DNA of 17,307 nucleotides from NCBI GenBank assembly GCA_009704705.1, contig WLDR01000015.1, positions 1-17,307 on the forward strand. Direction: 5' to 3'. Source of the stretch: Actinomycetota bacterium (GTDB lineage: Bacteria > Actinomycetota > Actinomycetes > Actinomycetales > Microbacteriaceae). Under the pieces are notes generated by a model, which made no database searches, was not told the DNA's origin, and was given only the letters and a program-made list of their open reading frames with translations. Made by a program: the position numbers and the translations under genes. This document shows positions 1 through 8,438 of this stretch, in pieces; position 1 is the first letter of the stretch; every line of letters starts with the position of its first letter.

Positions 1-512
1 ACTTGCAGCCACACATCAGAACCGATCCGACGTGCCTCTGCTCTCAGAACCTGAAGTTTGGGCATTACAGATTCCATGAATTTCTGGCCACCGAAGCCGG
101 GCTCAACCGTCATGACCAGAAACTGATCAAACTCGGGGAGGAGTTCGAGATATGGTTCAACCGGCGTTCCGGGCTTGATCGCGAGACCAACACGGGAGCC
201 AATACCGCGGATCCGTCGCGCGAGTGAAATCGGGTCGTCCGACGCTTCCACGTGAAAAGTGACCGATGCGCAACCCATTTCGGCGTACCCCGGAGCCCAC
301 GTATCGACGTCCGAAATCATGAGGTGAACATCCAGTGGAATTGGAGACACGTCAACGATTCGCTGCACCATTTGCGGGCCAAACGTGAGATTCGGAACAA
401 AGTGGTTGTCCATAACATCGACGTGAACGAAATCTGCCGATGAGATCTTGTTGAGATCCCGTTCCATATTGACGAAGTCAGCCGACAGAATGCTCGGGTT
501 GATGCGTGCCAT
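1..512 (-). CDS. rpe: Ribulose-phosphate 3-epimerase, N-terminal 170 residues (cut by window edge)
   Basis: The gene runs off the left edge; codons for 170 of about 220 residues are present. It interconverts ribulose 5-phosphate and xylulose 5-phosphate in the pentose phosphate pathway. The translation starts MARINPSILSADFVNMERDL, followed by FVHVDVMDNHFVPNLTFGP (metal-binding His and Asp), LDVHLMI (His and catalytic Asp region) and FLVMTVEPGFGGQKF (phosphate/metal region), all signature segments of the family's TIM barrel. The ATG at 512 has AGG about 8 nt upstream and lies 18 nt after the rsmB stop. fmt-rsmB-rpe order matches M. tuberculosis Rv1406-Rv1408. No frameshift is seen in the portion present. 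Confidence 0.96.
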   Translation of the reverse strand, partial: MARINPSILSADFVNMERDLNKISSADFVHVDVMDNHFVPNLTFGPQMVQRIVDVSPIPLDVHLMISDVDTWAPGYAEMGCASVTFHVEASDDPISLARRIRGIGSRVGLAIKPGTPVEPYLELLPEFDQFLVMTVEPGFGGQKFMESVMPKLQVLRAEARRIGSDVWLQ

Positions 513-530
513 GTTCGAAAGCCTATGTTG

Positions 531-1865
531 TCACTTGGTCAACAGCGAGATGAACATCGCATCCGTGTTGTGGCGATGAGGCCACAGTTGAGCCGACAAG
601 TCGCCTCCTGAGAGGTCCATCGGTTCCCGAACGATGTTTGCGAGAACTGCCTTTGCGTCTAGTTCATACACCCCGGGAATTGCCGTGATGGCGCGGTCGA
701 CGATTGATCGTGTCTCAACGAGATGTGGCGAACAGGTCACGTAGGCGACGAGCCCGCCTGGCTTCACGGCCCGCAAGGCGCTCATGAGCAGATCGCTTTG
801 AATAGCAGTGAGGGTGGCAACATCGCTGGGGCTGCGCCTCCAACGAGATTCGGGACGTCGGCGCAGGGCACCCACTCCAGAACACGGAGCGTCAACTAAG
901 ACGCGGTCGAACGAGTTGGCCTCTTCTGCACCGAACCGTCTTCCGTCGCCTTCGACCACCTCCACGTGCTTGAACCCGGTTACTGCAGAACGAACGAGTT
1001 GTGCTCGATGGGGTGCAACCTCGTTCGCCGTGATCGAAACGCCGACGTCGAGAGACTCCGCCGCCAGTAGTGCGGTCTTACCGCCTGGTCCAGCGCACAT
1101 ATCAAGCCAACGCTCGTCGGCAGCGATTGGCCGCGCTCGCGTCAGGGCAAGCGCTGCGAGCTGTGACCCTTCGTCTTGAACGCGTGCCTGACCTGTTGCA
1201 ACTGCATCAACTGAAGCAGGGTCTCCCCCACTGAGCGTTAGCGCGCGGGGTGAATACTTGCCGACGTGAGTGTTGTCAATGGCGGATTCGCCGTGGAGGC
1301 GAACCAGCGTCACGCGCGGAGGCTCGTTATTCGCGTCGAGAAGCTCACGCAGCTCAGAACCACGACCCTCATGAGCCAAAGCGGACCGAAATGCGCGAAT
1401 AATCCATGACGGATGACTCGTTTCAATGGCGAGCGAATCATCGGGCTTCTGTCCATCTGTAACCGCGCGAACCCATTCGTCGGCTGTCTTTTCGGTAACA
1501 CGACGCATCACAGCGTTGACAAAGCCAATTGCGCCTCTACTCGCTCTGCGGCGCGTGAGCTCGGCCGACTCATCAACCACGGCATGCGCGGGAGTCGCGA
1601 GCGCAATCCACTGATGCACTCCGAGTCTGAGAATGTCGAGAACGCCAGGGTCAATGTCCGTCGTCGAACGACCTGAGGCTTGAGAAATCACCGCGTCATA
1701 CAGACCCTGCATGCGCAATGTGCCATACGTGAGCTCGGTGGCAAAACCAGCGTCGGATGGGTCAAGACGAGCCCTTCGGAGTGCCCCCGGTAGCTCGAGG
1801 TTGGCATACGCATCCTTAAGGCGCACCGCTTCAAGGACATCGCAGGCCACATCCCTGGCGCTCAC
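531..1865 (-). CDS. rsmB: 16S rRNA (cytosine-967-C5)-methyltransferase RsmB
   Basis: It methylates C967 of 16S rRNA (E. coli numbering) with SAM. The N-terminal NusB-like RNA-binding domain (about 1-130) is followed by the Rossmann methyltransferase. With residues counted from the upstream GTG at 1877, motif I LDMCAGPGGKTALLAAES is 258-275, motif IV VLVDAPCSGVGALRRRPE (326-343) has Cys332, and motif VI VAYVTCSPHLVET (377-389) has the catalytic Cys382. Two GTG starts are possible: 1877 (448 residues, 16-nt overlap with fmt) and 1865 (444 residues, GTGA overlap). I prefer 1865 because GTGA junctions recur in this operon and the conserved sequence begins there; neither has a strong ribosome binding site. 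It ends 18 nt before rpe. Confidence 0.95.
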   Translation of the reverse strand: MSARDVACDVLEAVRLKDAYANLELPGALRRARLDPSDAGFATELTYGTLRMQGLYDAVISQASGRSTTDIDPGVLDILRLGVHQWIALATPAHAVVDESAELTRRRASRGAIGFVNAVMRRVTEKTADEWVRAVTDGQKPDDSLAIETSHPSWIIRAFRSALAHEGRGSELRELLDANNEPPRVTLVRLHGESAIDNTHVGKYSPRALTLSGGDPASVDAVATGQARVQDEGSQLAALALTRARPIAADERWLDMCAGPGGKTALLAAESLDVGVSITANEVAPHRAQLVRSAVTGFKHVEVVEGDGRRFGAEEANSFDRVLVDAPCSGVGALRRRPESRWRRSPSDVATLTAIQSDLLMSALRAVKPGGLVAYVTCSPHLVETRSIVDRAITAIPGVYELDAKAVLANIVREPMDLSGGDLSAQLWPHRHNTDAMFISLLTK

Positions 1866-2773
1866 GAGAAGCGCCACGACTCGCGTTGAAGCCCTCGAGC
1901 CCAGTCTTGAGCGGGCATTACGACCTTGCCGGCAGGTTGCACCGTGATCAGTGACAGTGCGCCATCGGTGAACCCAATCAGCACTGAATCAGGCGAGGCG
2001 AGAAGAGTTCCTGACGACACACTCCCGTCTTCGGCCATTGCACACACCAAAACCTTTACCCGGCCGGAAGTGGAATCAATCCACGCACCAGGCTCGGGCG
2101 TGACACCGCGAAAAATATTGAACGCGCTCCGAGCGGTGTCTTTTGGCTCTAGGCGACCATCGTTTGCCGTGAGCTTGCCAGCGAAGGAAACCTGACCGAC
2201 TTGTTCCGTAGATGTCGCAGTGGCGGATTCGAGTGCTTCGACAACGCGAACGACCTCGTGTGAACCGACACTGGCAAGGCGGGTGAGAGCTTCGCCGGCA
2301 GTTTCCGTTGCGCCAAGAGGGACGGACATCGATTCTAAGACCGGACCTGCATCGAGCTCGGCAACGAGTGTGAAAATCGAAAGCCCGACCTCGGTTGCCC
2401 CCGACATGATCGTTCGTTGAAGCGGCGCAGCCCCGCGCCATTGAGGCAACTGCGAGAAGTGCAGGTTGATCCAGCCATGAGTAACTGACGCGAGGTCACT
2501 CTCGGGGATGAGAGCGCCATACGCTACGACAACCCCGAGCTCTGCCCCGGATTGGGAAATGAAATCGCTCGTTTCAGAAGTAAAGCGCGAAGTCTTGTGA
2601 ATGGGCAGACCAAGTTGAGTGGCTCGCTGCGCGACGGAGGACGGCGTGAGAATACGCTTACGGCCCAGCGGAGCATCCGGGCGAGTGATGACCCCGACAA
2701 CCTCGTGGCGTGCGTTCAGTGCGTCGAGCGTGGGAATCGCGACCTCGGGCGTGCCGGCAAAGATGATCTTCAT
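1862..2773 (-). CDS. fmt: Methionyl-tRNA formyltransferase
   Basis: It formylates Met-tRNA(fMet) using 10-formyl-tetrahydrofolate, giving the initiator for translation. It has 303 residues, normal for Fmt. The N-terminal formyltransferase domain starts with MKIIFAGTPEVAIPTLDAL; catalytic residues Asn103 and His105 sit in WINLHFSQLPQWRGAAPLQ (101-119), and Asp141 in LVAELDAGPV (136-145). The loop RPDAPLGRKRILTPSSV (31-47) is typical of the tRNA-recognising insertion. The C-terminal OB-like domain (about 205-303) has FRGVTPEPGAWI. The ATG start shares one base with the priA stop. The end overlaps rsmB. priA-fmt-rsmB is a widely conserved order (in many bacteria with def), although no def gene is present here. 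Confidence 0.97.
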   Translation of the reverse strand: MKIIFAGTPEVAIPTLDALNARHEVVGVITRPDAPLGRKRILTPSSVAQRATQLGLPIHKTSRFTSETSDFISQSGAELGVVVAYGALIPESDLASVTHGWINLHFSQLPQWRGAAPLQRTIMSGATEVGLSIFTLVAELDAGPVLESMSVPLGATETAGEALTRLASVGSHEVVRVVEALESATATSTEQVGQVSFAGKLTANDGRLEPKDTARSAFNIFRGVTPEPGAWIDSTSGRVKVLVCAMAEDGSVSSGTLLASPDSVLIGFTDGALSLITVQPAGKVVMPAQDWARGLQRESWRFS

Positions 2774-4770
2774 TATGGAGAGTCTTCCAGTTCCGTGTCA
2801 TCAAGACGTGCGCGCAGTCGAACGATTCGCTCTGGTTGAGATGTCGCCGTTCGGCGCCGAGTACCTTTGGTTGCCGCTACGACGATGCTTGCACGAAGAG
2901 CGGCAGTGATTGTGTCTCCGTCGCGATAGTCGAAAAAGAGGATTGCTCGTGACTGCACCCCCGTTGACGACGGACCCATCACCCTCGTCTGTCCGAGACT
3001 CGCGACGCGCTCAAGAGCCGCGACCACATCGGCGTGAAACCCGGTGAGCGTTGCGGTTCGCCGTGTTGGTGGAAGACCAAGCGCGCGACGTTGCGCAAGT
3101 TGGGCTTGGGCGAACTCCCGAATGCGCCACGATGCGATGGTCGCGCCCAGCTCGTGTCCTGCTCCTACGAGAAAACACGTGGCGTCTGCTCGAGCCAAAG
3201 CCAGAGCGGCAATCCACGACCGAACGGCGTGCTCATCCACACGCAATCCCGCCCGTGAGCGATGAGATTCTCCGTCGAGAACCACAACGCTCCGGTAACC
3301 GTTCTCGGCGAGAGGCTCCGCTCCAGGAGTCGCGACCACAACGCAGGGAGTGTCCGTGACACGCGTCACGGTGTGCGCACCATCCGACAGGACGATTCGT
3401 GTGTTGGGAAAGGCACGACCGAGCTCTTCTGCAGTTCGCTCTGATCCGGATGACATCAGGCGGAGCTTCGTCCCATCGCACTCAGGGCACCGCCATTGTC
3501 CAGCAATCAGTCCGCACCAGCGACATGACGGCAACGAGGAGGAAGAACCAGTGGCGAGAGGACCAGAACACGCGGCACACACCGCTCTGGTGCGACAACC
3601 GGCGCAACAGACGCTCGGGGCGTACCCTGCGCGTGCGACCTGAACAAGCACCGGACCAATGAGGGACTGCTCGCGAGCGTGGGCCCACGCAGCACTGGGA
3701 ATTCGAGCTCGAGATTGCTCATTCGTGAGCGAATCCGTTGGCACAACCTTCGGGTATGCAGAACGCGGAGCACTCCACGCTGATGCGAATTTGAGCTCAA
3801 CGAGTCGTTGCACCTCAACCGAGACGGTGAATCCCGCAAAGACCAGGCGAGCCCCGGAATTCTTGGACTCCAACAAAGCGACGTCACGCGGGTGAGCGTA
3901 CGGTGCCATAGGTTCCTGCAGCACGGGATCGCCGTCGTCCCAGATCAGGAACAGGCCCGGCCGGTGCACGGGCGCGTACACCGCGGAGCGATTGCCGACC
4001 ACAATCACCGGGTGCTCTTCCAGAATCCGCAAGTAGCCGGCGTACCTCTCACCACCGGTTTGTCGCGAATCTAGCCGAACAACGACGTCACCAACCTCGA
4101 GTGCAGCCAGACCCAAAAGCAAGTCGTCGATGTCCCGAAATGCAGGTACTACGCAGATGGTTGATTCGCCGCGTTGCAATGTGACGGCGGCTTCGGCGGC
4201 GAACATGAGTGCCCACGTGGGAACATGCTTCTCGTCGACCTCGGTTGATCCCGGCGGAACAACGATGGAACGGCATGTCCCGTCTGGAAAACTTGCGAAA
4301 GGGGTACGCAGGTCATCGCGCTTTTCGGACACTCGGCTGAGGGTCTCGGCCACGGCTGTTGAACGAGCGGATTCCGCTCGAATTGAGTGTCGGCGCGCAA
4401 CGGCCTCGTCAGAAAAGAAGGCCTTCTCTGCCCTAACGAATCTGGGCGGAATTGCGAGTCGCAATACATCGCTCGCGCTACCGGCTTGCCTGTCCGCAAC
4501 CTGGCGTGCAAGTGAATAGAGTCCGTGAGGCAGAACGGCGACAGACGAGATGACGCTGTCGATTTCTTGAAGAGTGCCTCCAAAACTTGATTCGTCAACG
4601 ATGTTCACGACAAAGGCATCAACTCGCCTGTTTCCCATCCGGAGGGGAACTCGAACGCGACAACCAATAACGACGCTCGTTGCCAGGCTTGTCGGAATTG
4701 CGTAGTCAAAAAGGTGATCAAGCTGCGGCAGCGGACTGTCCAGCAATACCTGTGCGACCCGAGTCGGCAT
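2773..4770 (-). CDS. priA: PriA-type primosomal protein N' lacking the helicase motifs
   Basis: It is a replication-restart protein homologue of 665 residues. The start is the ATG at 4770 (MPTRVAQVLLDSPLPQLDHL), 7 nt after the metK stop; the frame stays open upstream but only across metK. The N-terminal DNA-binding domain (1-110) has the typical DHLFDYAIP and IGCRVRVPL. Where active PriA has the Walker A sequence GVTGSGKTEVY, this protein has VPPGSTEVDEK (171-181), and the DEEH box is replaced by WDDGD (277-281). The zinc-binding region survives, with nine Cys between 388 and 431 in C-x2-C-like pairs. As established for actinobacterial PriA, helicase activity is unlikely; a structural or loading role is inferred. 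Its TAA overlaps the fmt ATG (TAATG). Confidence 0.93.
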   Translation of the reverse strand: MPTRVAQVLLDSPLPQLDHLFDYAIPTSLATSVVIGCRVRVPLRMGNRRVDAFVVNIVDESSFGGTLQEIDSVISSVAVLPHGLYSLARQVADRQAGSASDVLRLAIPPRFVRAEKAFFSDEAVARRHSIRAESARSTAVAETLSRVSEKRDDLRTPFASFPDGTCRSIVVPPGSTEVDEKHVPTWALMFAAEAAVTLQRGESTICVVPAFRDIDDLLLGLAALEVGDVVVRLDSRQTGGERYAGYLRILEEHPVIVVGNRSAVYAPVHRPGLFLIWDDGDPVLQEPMAPYAHPRDVALLESKNSGARLVFAGFTVSVEVQRLVELKFASAWSAPRSAYPKVVPTDSLTNEQSRARIPSAAWAHAREQSLIGPVLVQVARAGYAPSVCCAGCRTRAVCAACSGPLATGSSSSLPSCRWCGLIAGQWRCPECDGTKLRLMSSGSERTAEELGRAFPNTRIVLSDGAHTVTRVTDTPCVVVATPGAEPLAENGYRSVVVLDGESHRSRAGLRVDEHAVRSWIAALALARADATCFLVGAGHELGATIASWRIREFAQAQLAQRRALGLPPTRRTATLTGFHADVVAALERVASLGQTRVMGPSSTGVQSRAILFFDYRDGDTITAALRASIVVAATKGTRRRTATSQPERIVRLRARLDDTELEDSP

Positions 4771-4777
4771 GTGCGCC

Positions 4778-5980
4778 TTACAACTTGGCCGCGCGACGAA
4801 GCTCGTCCGCCTTGACCGAGGTGTCTTCCCAGGTGAAGTCAGGCAACTCTCGACCGAAGTGTCCGTAGGTCGCCGTCTTCTGATAGATCGGGCGCAGCAG
4901 GTTGAGGTCTTGAATGATCGCCGCCGGTCGCAAATCAAAAACTTCTCGAATCGCCGACACGATGACGCTGTCCTCGACGACTCCCGTTCCAAAGGTTTCG
5001 ACGTAGAAGCCCACTGGCTCGGGTTGACCAATCGCGTACGCAACCTGCACCTCGAGACGGGTGGCGAGTCCGGCCGCCACCGCATTCTTTGCGACCCATC
5101 GCAACGCGTATGCCGCAGAGCGGTCGACCTTGGACGGGTCCTTTCCGCTAAATGCACCGCCTCCGTGGCGTGACGCGCCCCCGTAGGTGTCAACTATGAT
5201 TTTTCGACCGGTGAGACCGGCGTCCGACCCGGGGCCACCTTCGATAAAAGTTCCTCCCGGGTTCACCAGAATGTTTGCGGCATTCGTATCGATGCTCGGC
5301 ACGAGTTTGAGAACCTCACGCACGACAATGTCCGCCACGTCTTGGCGCAACTGATCAAGTGGAATCTGTTCCGCTGGACCGTGCTGCGTCGAGACGAGAA
5401 CCGTCTCAACAGTGCGTGGGACGGTTCCCTCGTATCCGATGGTCACCTGTGTCTTGCCATCAGGACGAAGATAGGGCAACTCTCCCGACTTTCGAACGTC
5501 CGCAAGTCGTTCACTCAATCGATGAGCCAGCCAGATTGGCAAGGGCATGAGTGTGGGTGACTCGGTCGTTGCGTAACCGAACATGATGCCCTGATCACCC
5601 GCGCCCAGAAGATGAAGGTGTGGCGTTGCGCCTTGCGCCTTTGCGTCCTTTACGACGAGGGCGGCAATTTCGTGCGACTGTGCTCCGATGGCAACATTCA
5701 CACCACAACTGCGACCATCGAAACCGACCTCACTCGAGACGTAGCCAATGTCAGTGATGGTTTTGCGCACTACGTCAGGAATCTCTACGTAACCATCGTC
5801 AATGGTGACTTCTCCCGCGACCTGCACCAGACCTCGAGTGACGAGGGTCTCAATCGCAACACGTGCGACATTGCTTTCAGAGAGAAAAGCATCGAGCAGA
5901 GCATCCGAAACCTGATCGCAGACCTTGTCGGGGTGACCCTCGGTAACTGATTCTGAAGTGAAGAGACGAAGTTGACTCAT
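4778..5980 (-). CDS. metK: S-adenosylmethionine synthetase (methionine adenosyltransferase)
   Basis: It makes S-adenosylmethionine from methionine and ATP with release of phosphate and pyrophosphate; the product feeds methylases including RsmB encoded just downstream. It has 400 residues, normal for the family. Visible motifs are SESVTEGHPDKVCDQVSDA (9-27, with catalytic His16), the signature GAGDQGIMFGYA (126-137) and the phosphate-binding GGGAFSGKDPSKVDRSAAY (273-291). The ATG at 5980 has a good AAGGA about 6 nt upstream. It is preceded by the 78-nt spacer after coaBC, the longest gap inside the block apart from the pyrR leader, so it might have its own promoter, but I could not find a convincing one. 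It ends 7 nt before priA. Confidence 0.98.
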   Translation of the reverse strand: MSQLRLFTSESVTEGHPDKVCDQVSDALLDAFLSESNVARVAIETLVTRGLVQVAGEVTIDDGYVEIPDVVRKTITDIGYVSSEVGFDGRSCGVNVAIGAQSHEIAALVVKDAKAQGATPHLHLLGAGDQGIMFGYATTESPTLMPLPIWLAHRLSERLADVRKSGELPYLRPDGKTQVTIGYEGTVPRTVETVLVSTQHGPAEQIPLDQLRQDVADIVVREVLKLVPSIDTNAANILVNPGGTFIEGGPGSDAGLTGRKIIVDTYGGASRHGGGAFSGKDPSKVDRSAAYALRWVAKNAVAAGLATRLEVQVAYAIGQPEPVGFYVETFGTGVVEDSVIVSAIREVFDLRPAAIIQDLNLLRPIYQKTATYGHFGRELPDFTWEDTSVKADELRRAAKL

Positions 5981-6058
5981 GAGTTTTCCTTATCCATAGC
6001 GACGCTCACCGGCGATAACGGCTGTTGCGTGCCCCGCGGTTGCGGTCTGGAATGGCAC
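5981..6058 (-). other. coaBC-metK spacer (78 nt)
   Basis: It holds the metK ribosome binding site (AAGGA) and a GC-rich part with a CCGCGG palindrome. No tRNA, no SAM-riboswitch-like structure and no terminator with a T-run is recognisable. TATGGA close to the start could mimic a -10, but it would place transcription start in the ribosome binding site and has no matching -35. metK is most simply read as part of the upstream transcript. Confidence 0.5.
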
Positions 6059-7258
6059 CTAAACAAGCATGTCCAGAATACGGTGCGCGACCGACAGCTT
6101 GTCACCGGTGATTCGTTCGATTTTTGGCGTGTTTCGCCAGACGAGAGTGACGGCGTTGTCGTGCGAGGCAATTCCCTCCGTCCATGACACCGTGTTCGCC
6201 GCAACCACATCACACCGCTTGCGTTCACACTTCTCTCGGGCCAACTCCTCGAGGGCACTTCCCGACGCTGTCTCCGCGGCGAATCCGACAATGAGATTCG
6301 TTCGGCCAGGCGATTGGGAGATTGTTGCCAGCACGTCAGCCGTTTGCTCCAGACCGAGTTTCACAGGAGCCCCGTCAGCCGACTTCTTGATCTTCTCATC
6401 GCTGATGTCCACTGGGCGGTAGTCGGCAACTGCGGCGGCCATGACGACGATGTCGTGCTGCGGAGAGAGCTGAACCATGGTCTCAAGCATTTCGGCTGCG
6501 GTTGGCGTGTGGTGTGCGTCAACACCAGCGGGCACAGCTACATCCATAAACGCATGCACGAAACTCACTTTGGCGCCACGGGCAAGTGCCGCCTCAGCTA
6601 GTGCAACTGCCTGGCGTCCGGACGATCGATTACCAAGAAAGCGAACGGGATCAATCTGTTCGCGCGTGCCACCACCTGAAATGAGGATGCGCTTTCCGAC
6701 AAGGTCGAGTCGTTGTGGCGAGTGTGCCGCCGCATAACAGGCTGCGACCAGACTGTCCGGCTCAACCATGCGTCCAACTCCGCTGTCATCACCTGTCAGA
6801 TTGCCCGTTTCGGGTCCGACGATGGAAACACCCCGAGCCCTCAGAGTCGCAACATTCGCCTGCGTTGCGGGATGGTTCCACATCTCCGTGTGCATCGCCG
6901 GAGCGACGACAACACGCCCGCGTGTCGCCAGCAGAATGTTGCCAAGCAAATCATGAGCGTGTCCACCCGCCATGTTCGCCAAGGTGTTCGCCGTTGCGGG
7001 TGCGACGACCACAACGTCGGCGGTCTGCCCGAGCTGGACATGACGCACGTTGGCTACATCGTCGTAGAGACCCGTCGAGATCGGGTTCCTGCTCAGGGCC
7101 TCAAGTGACGCGCGACCCACAAACTCAAGCGCCGCATCTGTCGCGACCACATTGACGTCGTGGCCGTCACGCACAAAGGCGCGGACAACTGACAATGCCT
7201 TATACGCAGCAATGCCGCCGGTTATGCCGACAACAATGCGAAGCTGACGAGTCACCAC
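6059..7258 (-). CDS. coaBC: Bifunctional phosphopantothenoylcysteine decarboxylase / phosphopantothenate-cysteine ligase
   Basis: It carries out two steps of coenzyme A synthesis: CTP-dependent joining of 4'-phosphopantothenate to cysteine (CoaB) and FMN-dependent decarboxylation (CoaC). The 399-residue length is normal. The CoaC domain (1-180) starts with VGITGGIAAYKA (10-21) and has the catalytic His in RHVQLGQTADVVVVAPATAN (72-91), PAMHTEMW (120-127) and the flap LTGDDSGVGRM (154-164). The CoaB domain (188-399) has SGGGTREQIDPVRFLGNRSSG (194-214), AAAVADYRP and KIKK. As I recall for M. tuberculosis, PAMH replaces PAMN and the flap lacks the E. coli cysteine, so these look like actinobacterial traits rather than defects. 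GTG codons at 7258 and 7255 are both possible starts; no strong ribosome binding site is seen. Confidence 0.96.
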   Translation of the reverse strand: MVTRQLRIVVGITGGIAAYKALSVVRAFVRDGHDVNVVATDAALEFVGRASLEALSRNPISTGLYDDVANVRHVQLGQTADVVVVAPATANTLANMAGGHAHDLLGNILLATRGRVVVAPAMHTEMWNHPATQANVATLRARGVSIVGPETGNLTGDDSGVGRMVEPDSLVAACYAAAHSPQRLDLVGKRILISGGGTREQIDPVRFLGNRSSGRQAVALAEAALARGAKVSFVHAFMDVAVPAGVDAHHTPTAAEMLETMVQLSPQHDIVVMAAAVADYRPVDISDEKIKKSADGAPVKLGLEQTADVLATISQSPGRTNLIVGFAAETASGSALEELAREKCERKRCDVVAANTVSWTEGIASHDNAVTLVWRNTPKIERITGDKLSVAHRILDMLV

Positions 7259-7272
7259 GTCGCTCGGGTGGA

Positions 7273-7530
7273 CTATGAAGTCAATGGCGTGATGACGAGC
7301 TTGTCCTCGTTGATCTCACGCAGGGCAATCGAGAGTGGCTTGTCATCGATGTTCGAGTCGACGAGTGGGCCAACGTTGTCGTACAGGGCACCCTCGTGCA
7401 GATCGGAGTAATAGTCGTTGATCTGTCGTGCACGTTTCGCGGCGAAAATCACGAGCGCGTACTTCGAATCCACCTTCGAGAGCAAGTCATCGATCGGCGG
7501 GTTGATGATTCCTTCGTTCTTTTTTGCCAT
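7273..7530 (-). CDS. rpoZ: RNA polymerase omega subunit
   Basis: It has 85 residues, normal for actinobacterial omega, which helps fold and assemble the beta' subunit of RNA polymerase. The conserved stretch NPPIDDLLSKVDSKYALVIF (10-29) continues with AAKRARQINDYY, and KPLSIALREI (64-73) is the other family block. The ATG start has a strong GAGGAG site about 8 nt upstream; this site is made from the final two Glu codons of gmk, 5 nt before the rpoZ start, so expression is probably coupled. The gmk-rpoZ-coaBC order is conserved in actinobacteria and many other bacteria. Confidence 0.97.
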   Translation of the reverse strand: MAKKNEGIINPPIDDLLSKVDSKYALVIFAAKRARQINDYYSDLHEGALYDNVGPLVDSNIDDKPLSIALREINEDKLVITPLTS

Positions 7531-7535
7531 TGCAG

Positions 7536-8438
7536 TTACTCCTCAGTAAGTCCCATTAAGTCTACGACTTGTTGAGCAGCTCTATTGACGTCGTCATTCA
7601 CAACCCGCACGTCGAATTCGTGTCGTGCGGCCAGTTCTTCGCGGGCCGTTTCGAGTCGTCGAAGACGCTCGTCAAGTTCTTCCGTTCCGCGCCCCTCGAG
7701 ACGACGAGCCAATTCGTCCCACGACGGAGGTGAAAGAAACACGGTCCTTGCCGCGGGCATGTGATCCTTAACCTGCCGCGCTCCTTGAATGTCGATTTCC
7801 AGTAAGACGCTGTTGCCCGCGGCGAGGGCGTTTTCGATCGGGCCCCGCGGTGTTCCATATCGGTGTGTACCGTGAACGACGGCCCATTCCAACAGCTCAT
7901 CTTGAGCAATGAGATGATCGAATTCGCTCGACGAGACAAAGAAGTAGTTGACGCCGTGGACTTCGCCTGGTCTTGGCTCACGAGTTGTTGCGCTGATCGA
8001 CATATGCACATCAGGAAACTTGCTGAGGATTCGGGCAACGACAGTCCCCTTGCCGACAGCTGTCGGTCCTGCGAGCACGACAACGCGTGGCGTGTGATGT
8101 TCCCCCCTGCTTTTCGCTCGCTCGCGCAGGAAGTGTGCAAGCGACCGCGCTTGAGTGCTCCCCAATGCGCCGATGCGCTTGCGCGGTGAGATTGCGAGAG
8201 ATTCCAGGATCCGGGGAGTCTTGATTGCACCAATTCCCGGGATGCTCCCGAGAAACTCGGTCACTCGCAAACGCGCTTCCACACTCTCGGGGTCAATTGT
8301 TGCAACGGTGAATACGTCGACCGCCGTTCGGGTGCCTTCAGCCAACTGAGACTTCACTTGCGCTCGAGCGCGTCGTGCAATGACGGCTGCGCGCGAGGCC
8401 GCAACGCGATCCACGTCAGGCATGGAGCGGTCGTTCAT
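7536..8438 (-). CDS. gmk: Fusion of actinobacterial integration host factor (mIHF) and guanylate kinase
   Basis: The protein has 300 residues against about 200 for ordinary guanylate kinase. Residues about 12-105 align with mIHF: a basic helix (ARRARAQVKSQL), then a helix-two-turn-helix part with FLGSIPGIGAIKTPRILESL (62-81) and RKRIGALGSTQARSL. mIHF binds DNA and shapes the nucleoid. Residues about 117-300 are guanylate kinase (GMP + ATP to GDP): P-loop GPTAVGKG (124-131), GMP site SATTREPRPGEVHGVNY (149-165), EIDIQGARQV (214-223) and a lid with ERLRRLETAREE. No ATG occurs in frame between codons 6 and 146, so a separate kinase start is unlikely. In M. tuberculosis mihF and gmk are separate neighbours. 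Start ATG 8438 abuts the pyrF stop; ATG at codon 6 is an alternative. Confidence 0.93.
   Translation of the reverse strand: MNDRSMPDVDRVAASRAAVIARRARAQVKSQLAEGTRTAVDVFTVATIDPESVEARLRVTEFLGSIPGIGAIKTPRILESLAISPRKRIGALGSTQARSLAHFLRERAKSRGEHHTPRVVVLAGPTAVGKGTVVARILSKFPDVHMSISATTREPRPGEVHGVNYFFVSSSEFDHLIAQDELLEWAVVHGTHRYGTPRGPIENALAAGNSVLLEIDIQGARQVKDHMPAARTVFLSPPSWDELARRLEGRGTEELDERLRRLETAREELAARHEFDVRVVNDDVNRAAQQVVDLMGLTEE

Noticed and set aside
4771..5193. Upstream extension of the priA reading frame by 141 codons to 5193
   Set aside because: The extension lies entirely inside the 3' end of metK in another frame and has no PriA similarity. The family N-terminus (MPTRVAQVLL) begins at 4770 just after the metK stop.
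5981..6058. SAM riboswitch or separate promoter before metK
   Set aside because: The 78-nt gap is too short and lacks recognisable SAM-aptamer pairing. No -35/-10 pair with acceptable spacing was found.
6178..7258. Possible loss of CoaC function, because the flap cysteine and PAMN asparagine are not the E. coli residues
   Set aside because: The same substitutions (PAMH, LTG-D-SG-GR flap) are, as far as I recall, present in M. tuberculosis CoaBC, so they are lineage features and not decay.
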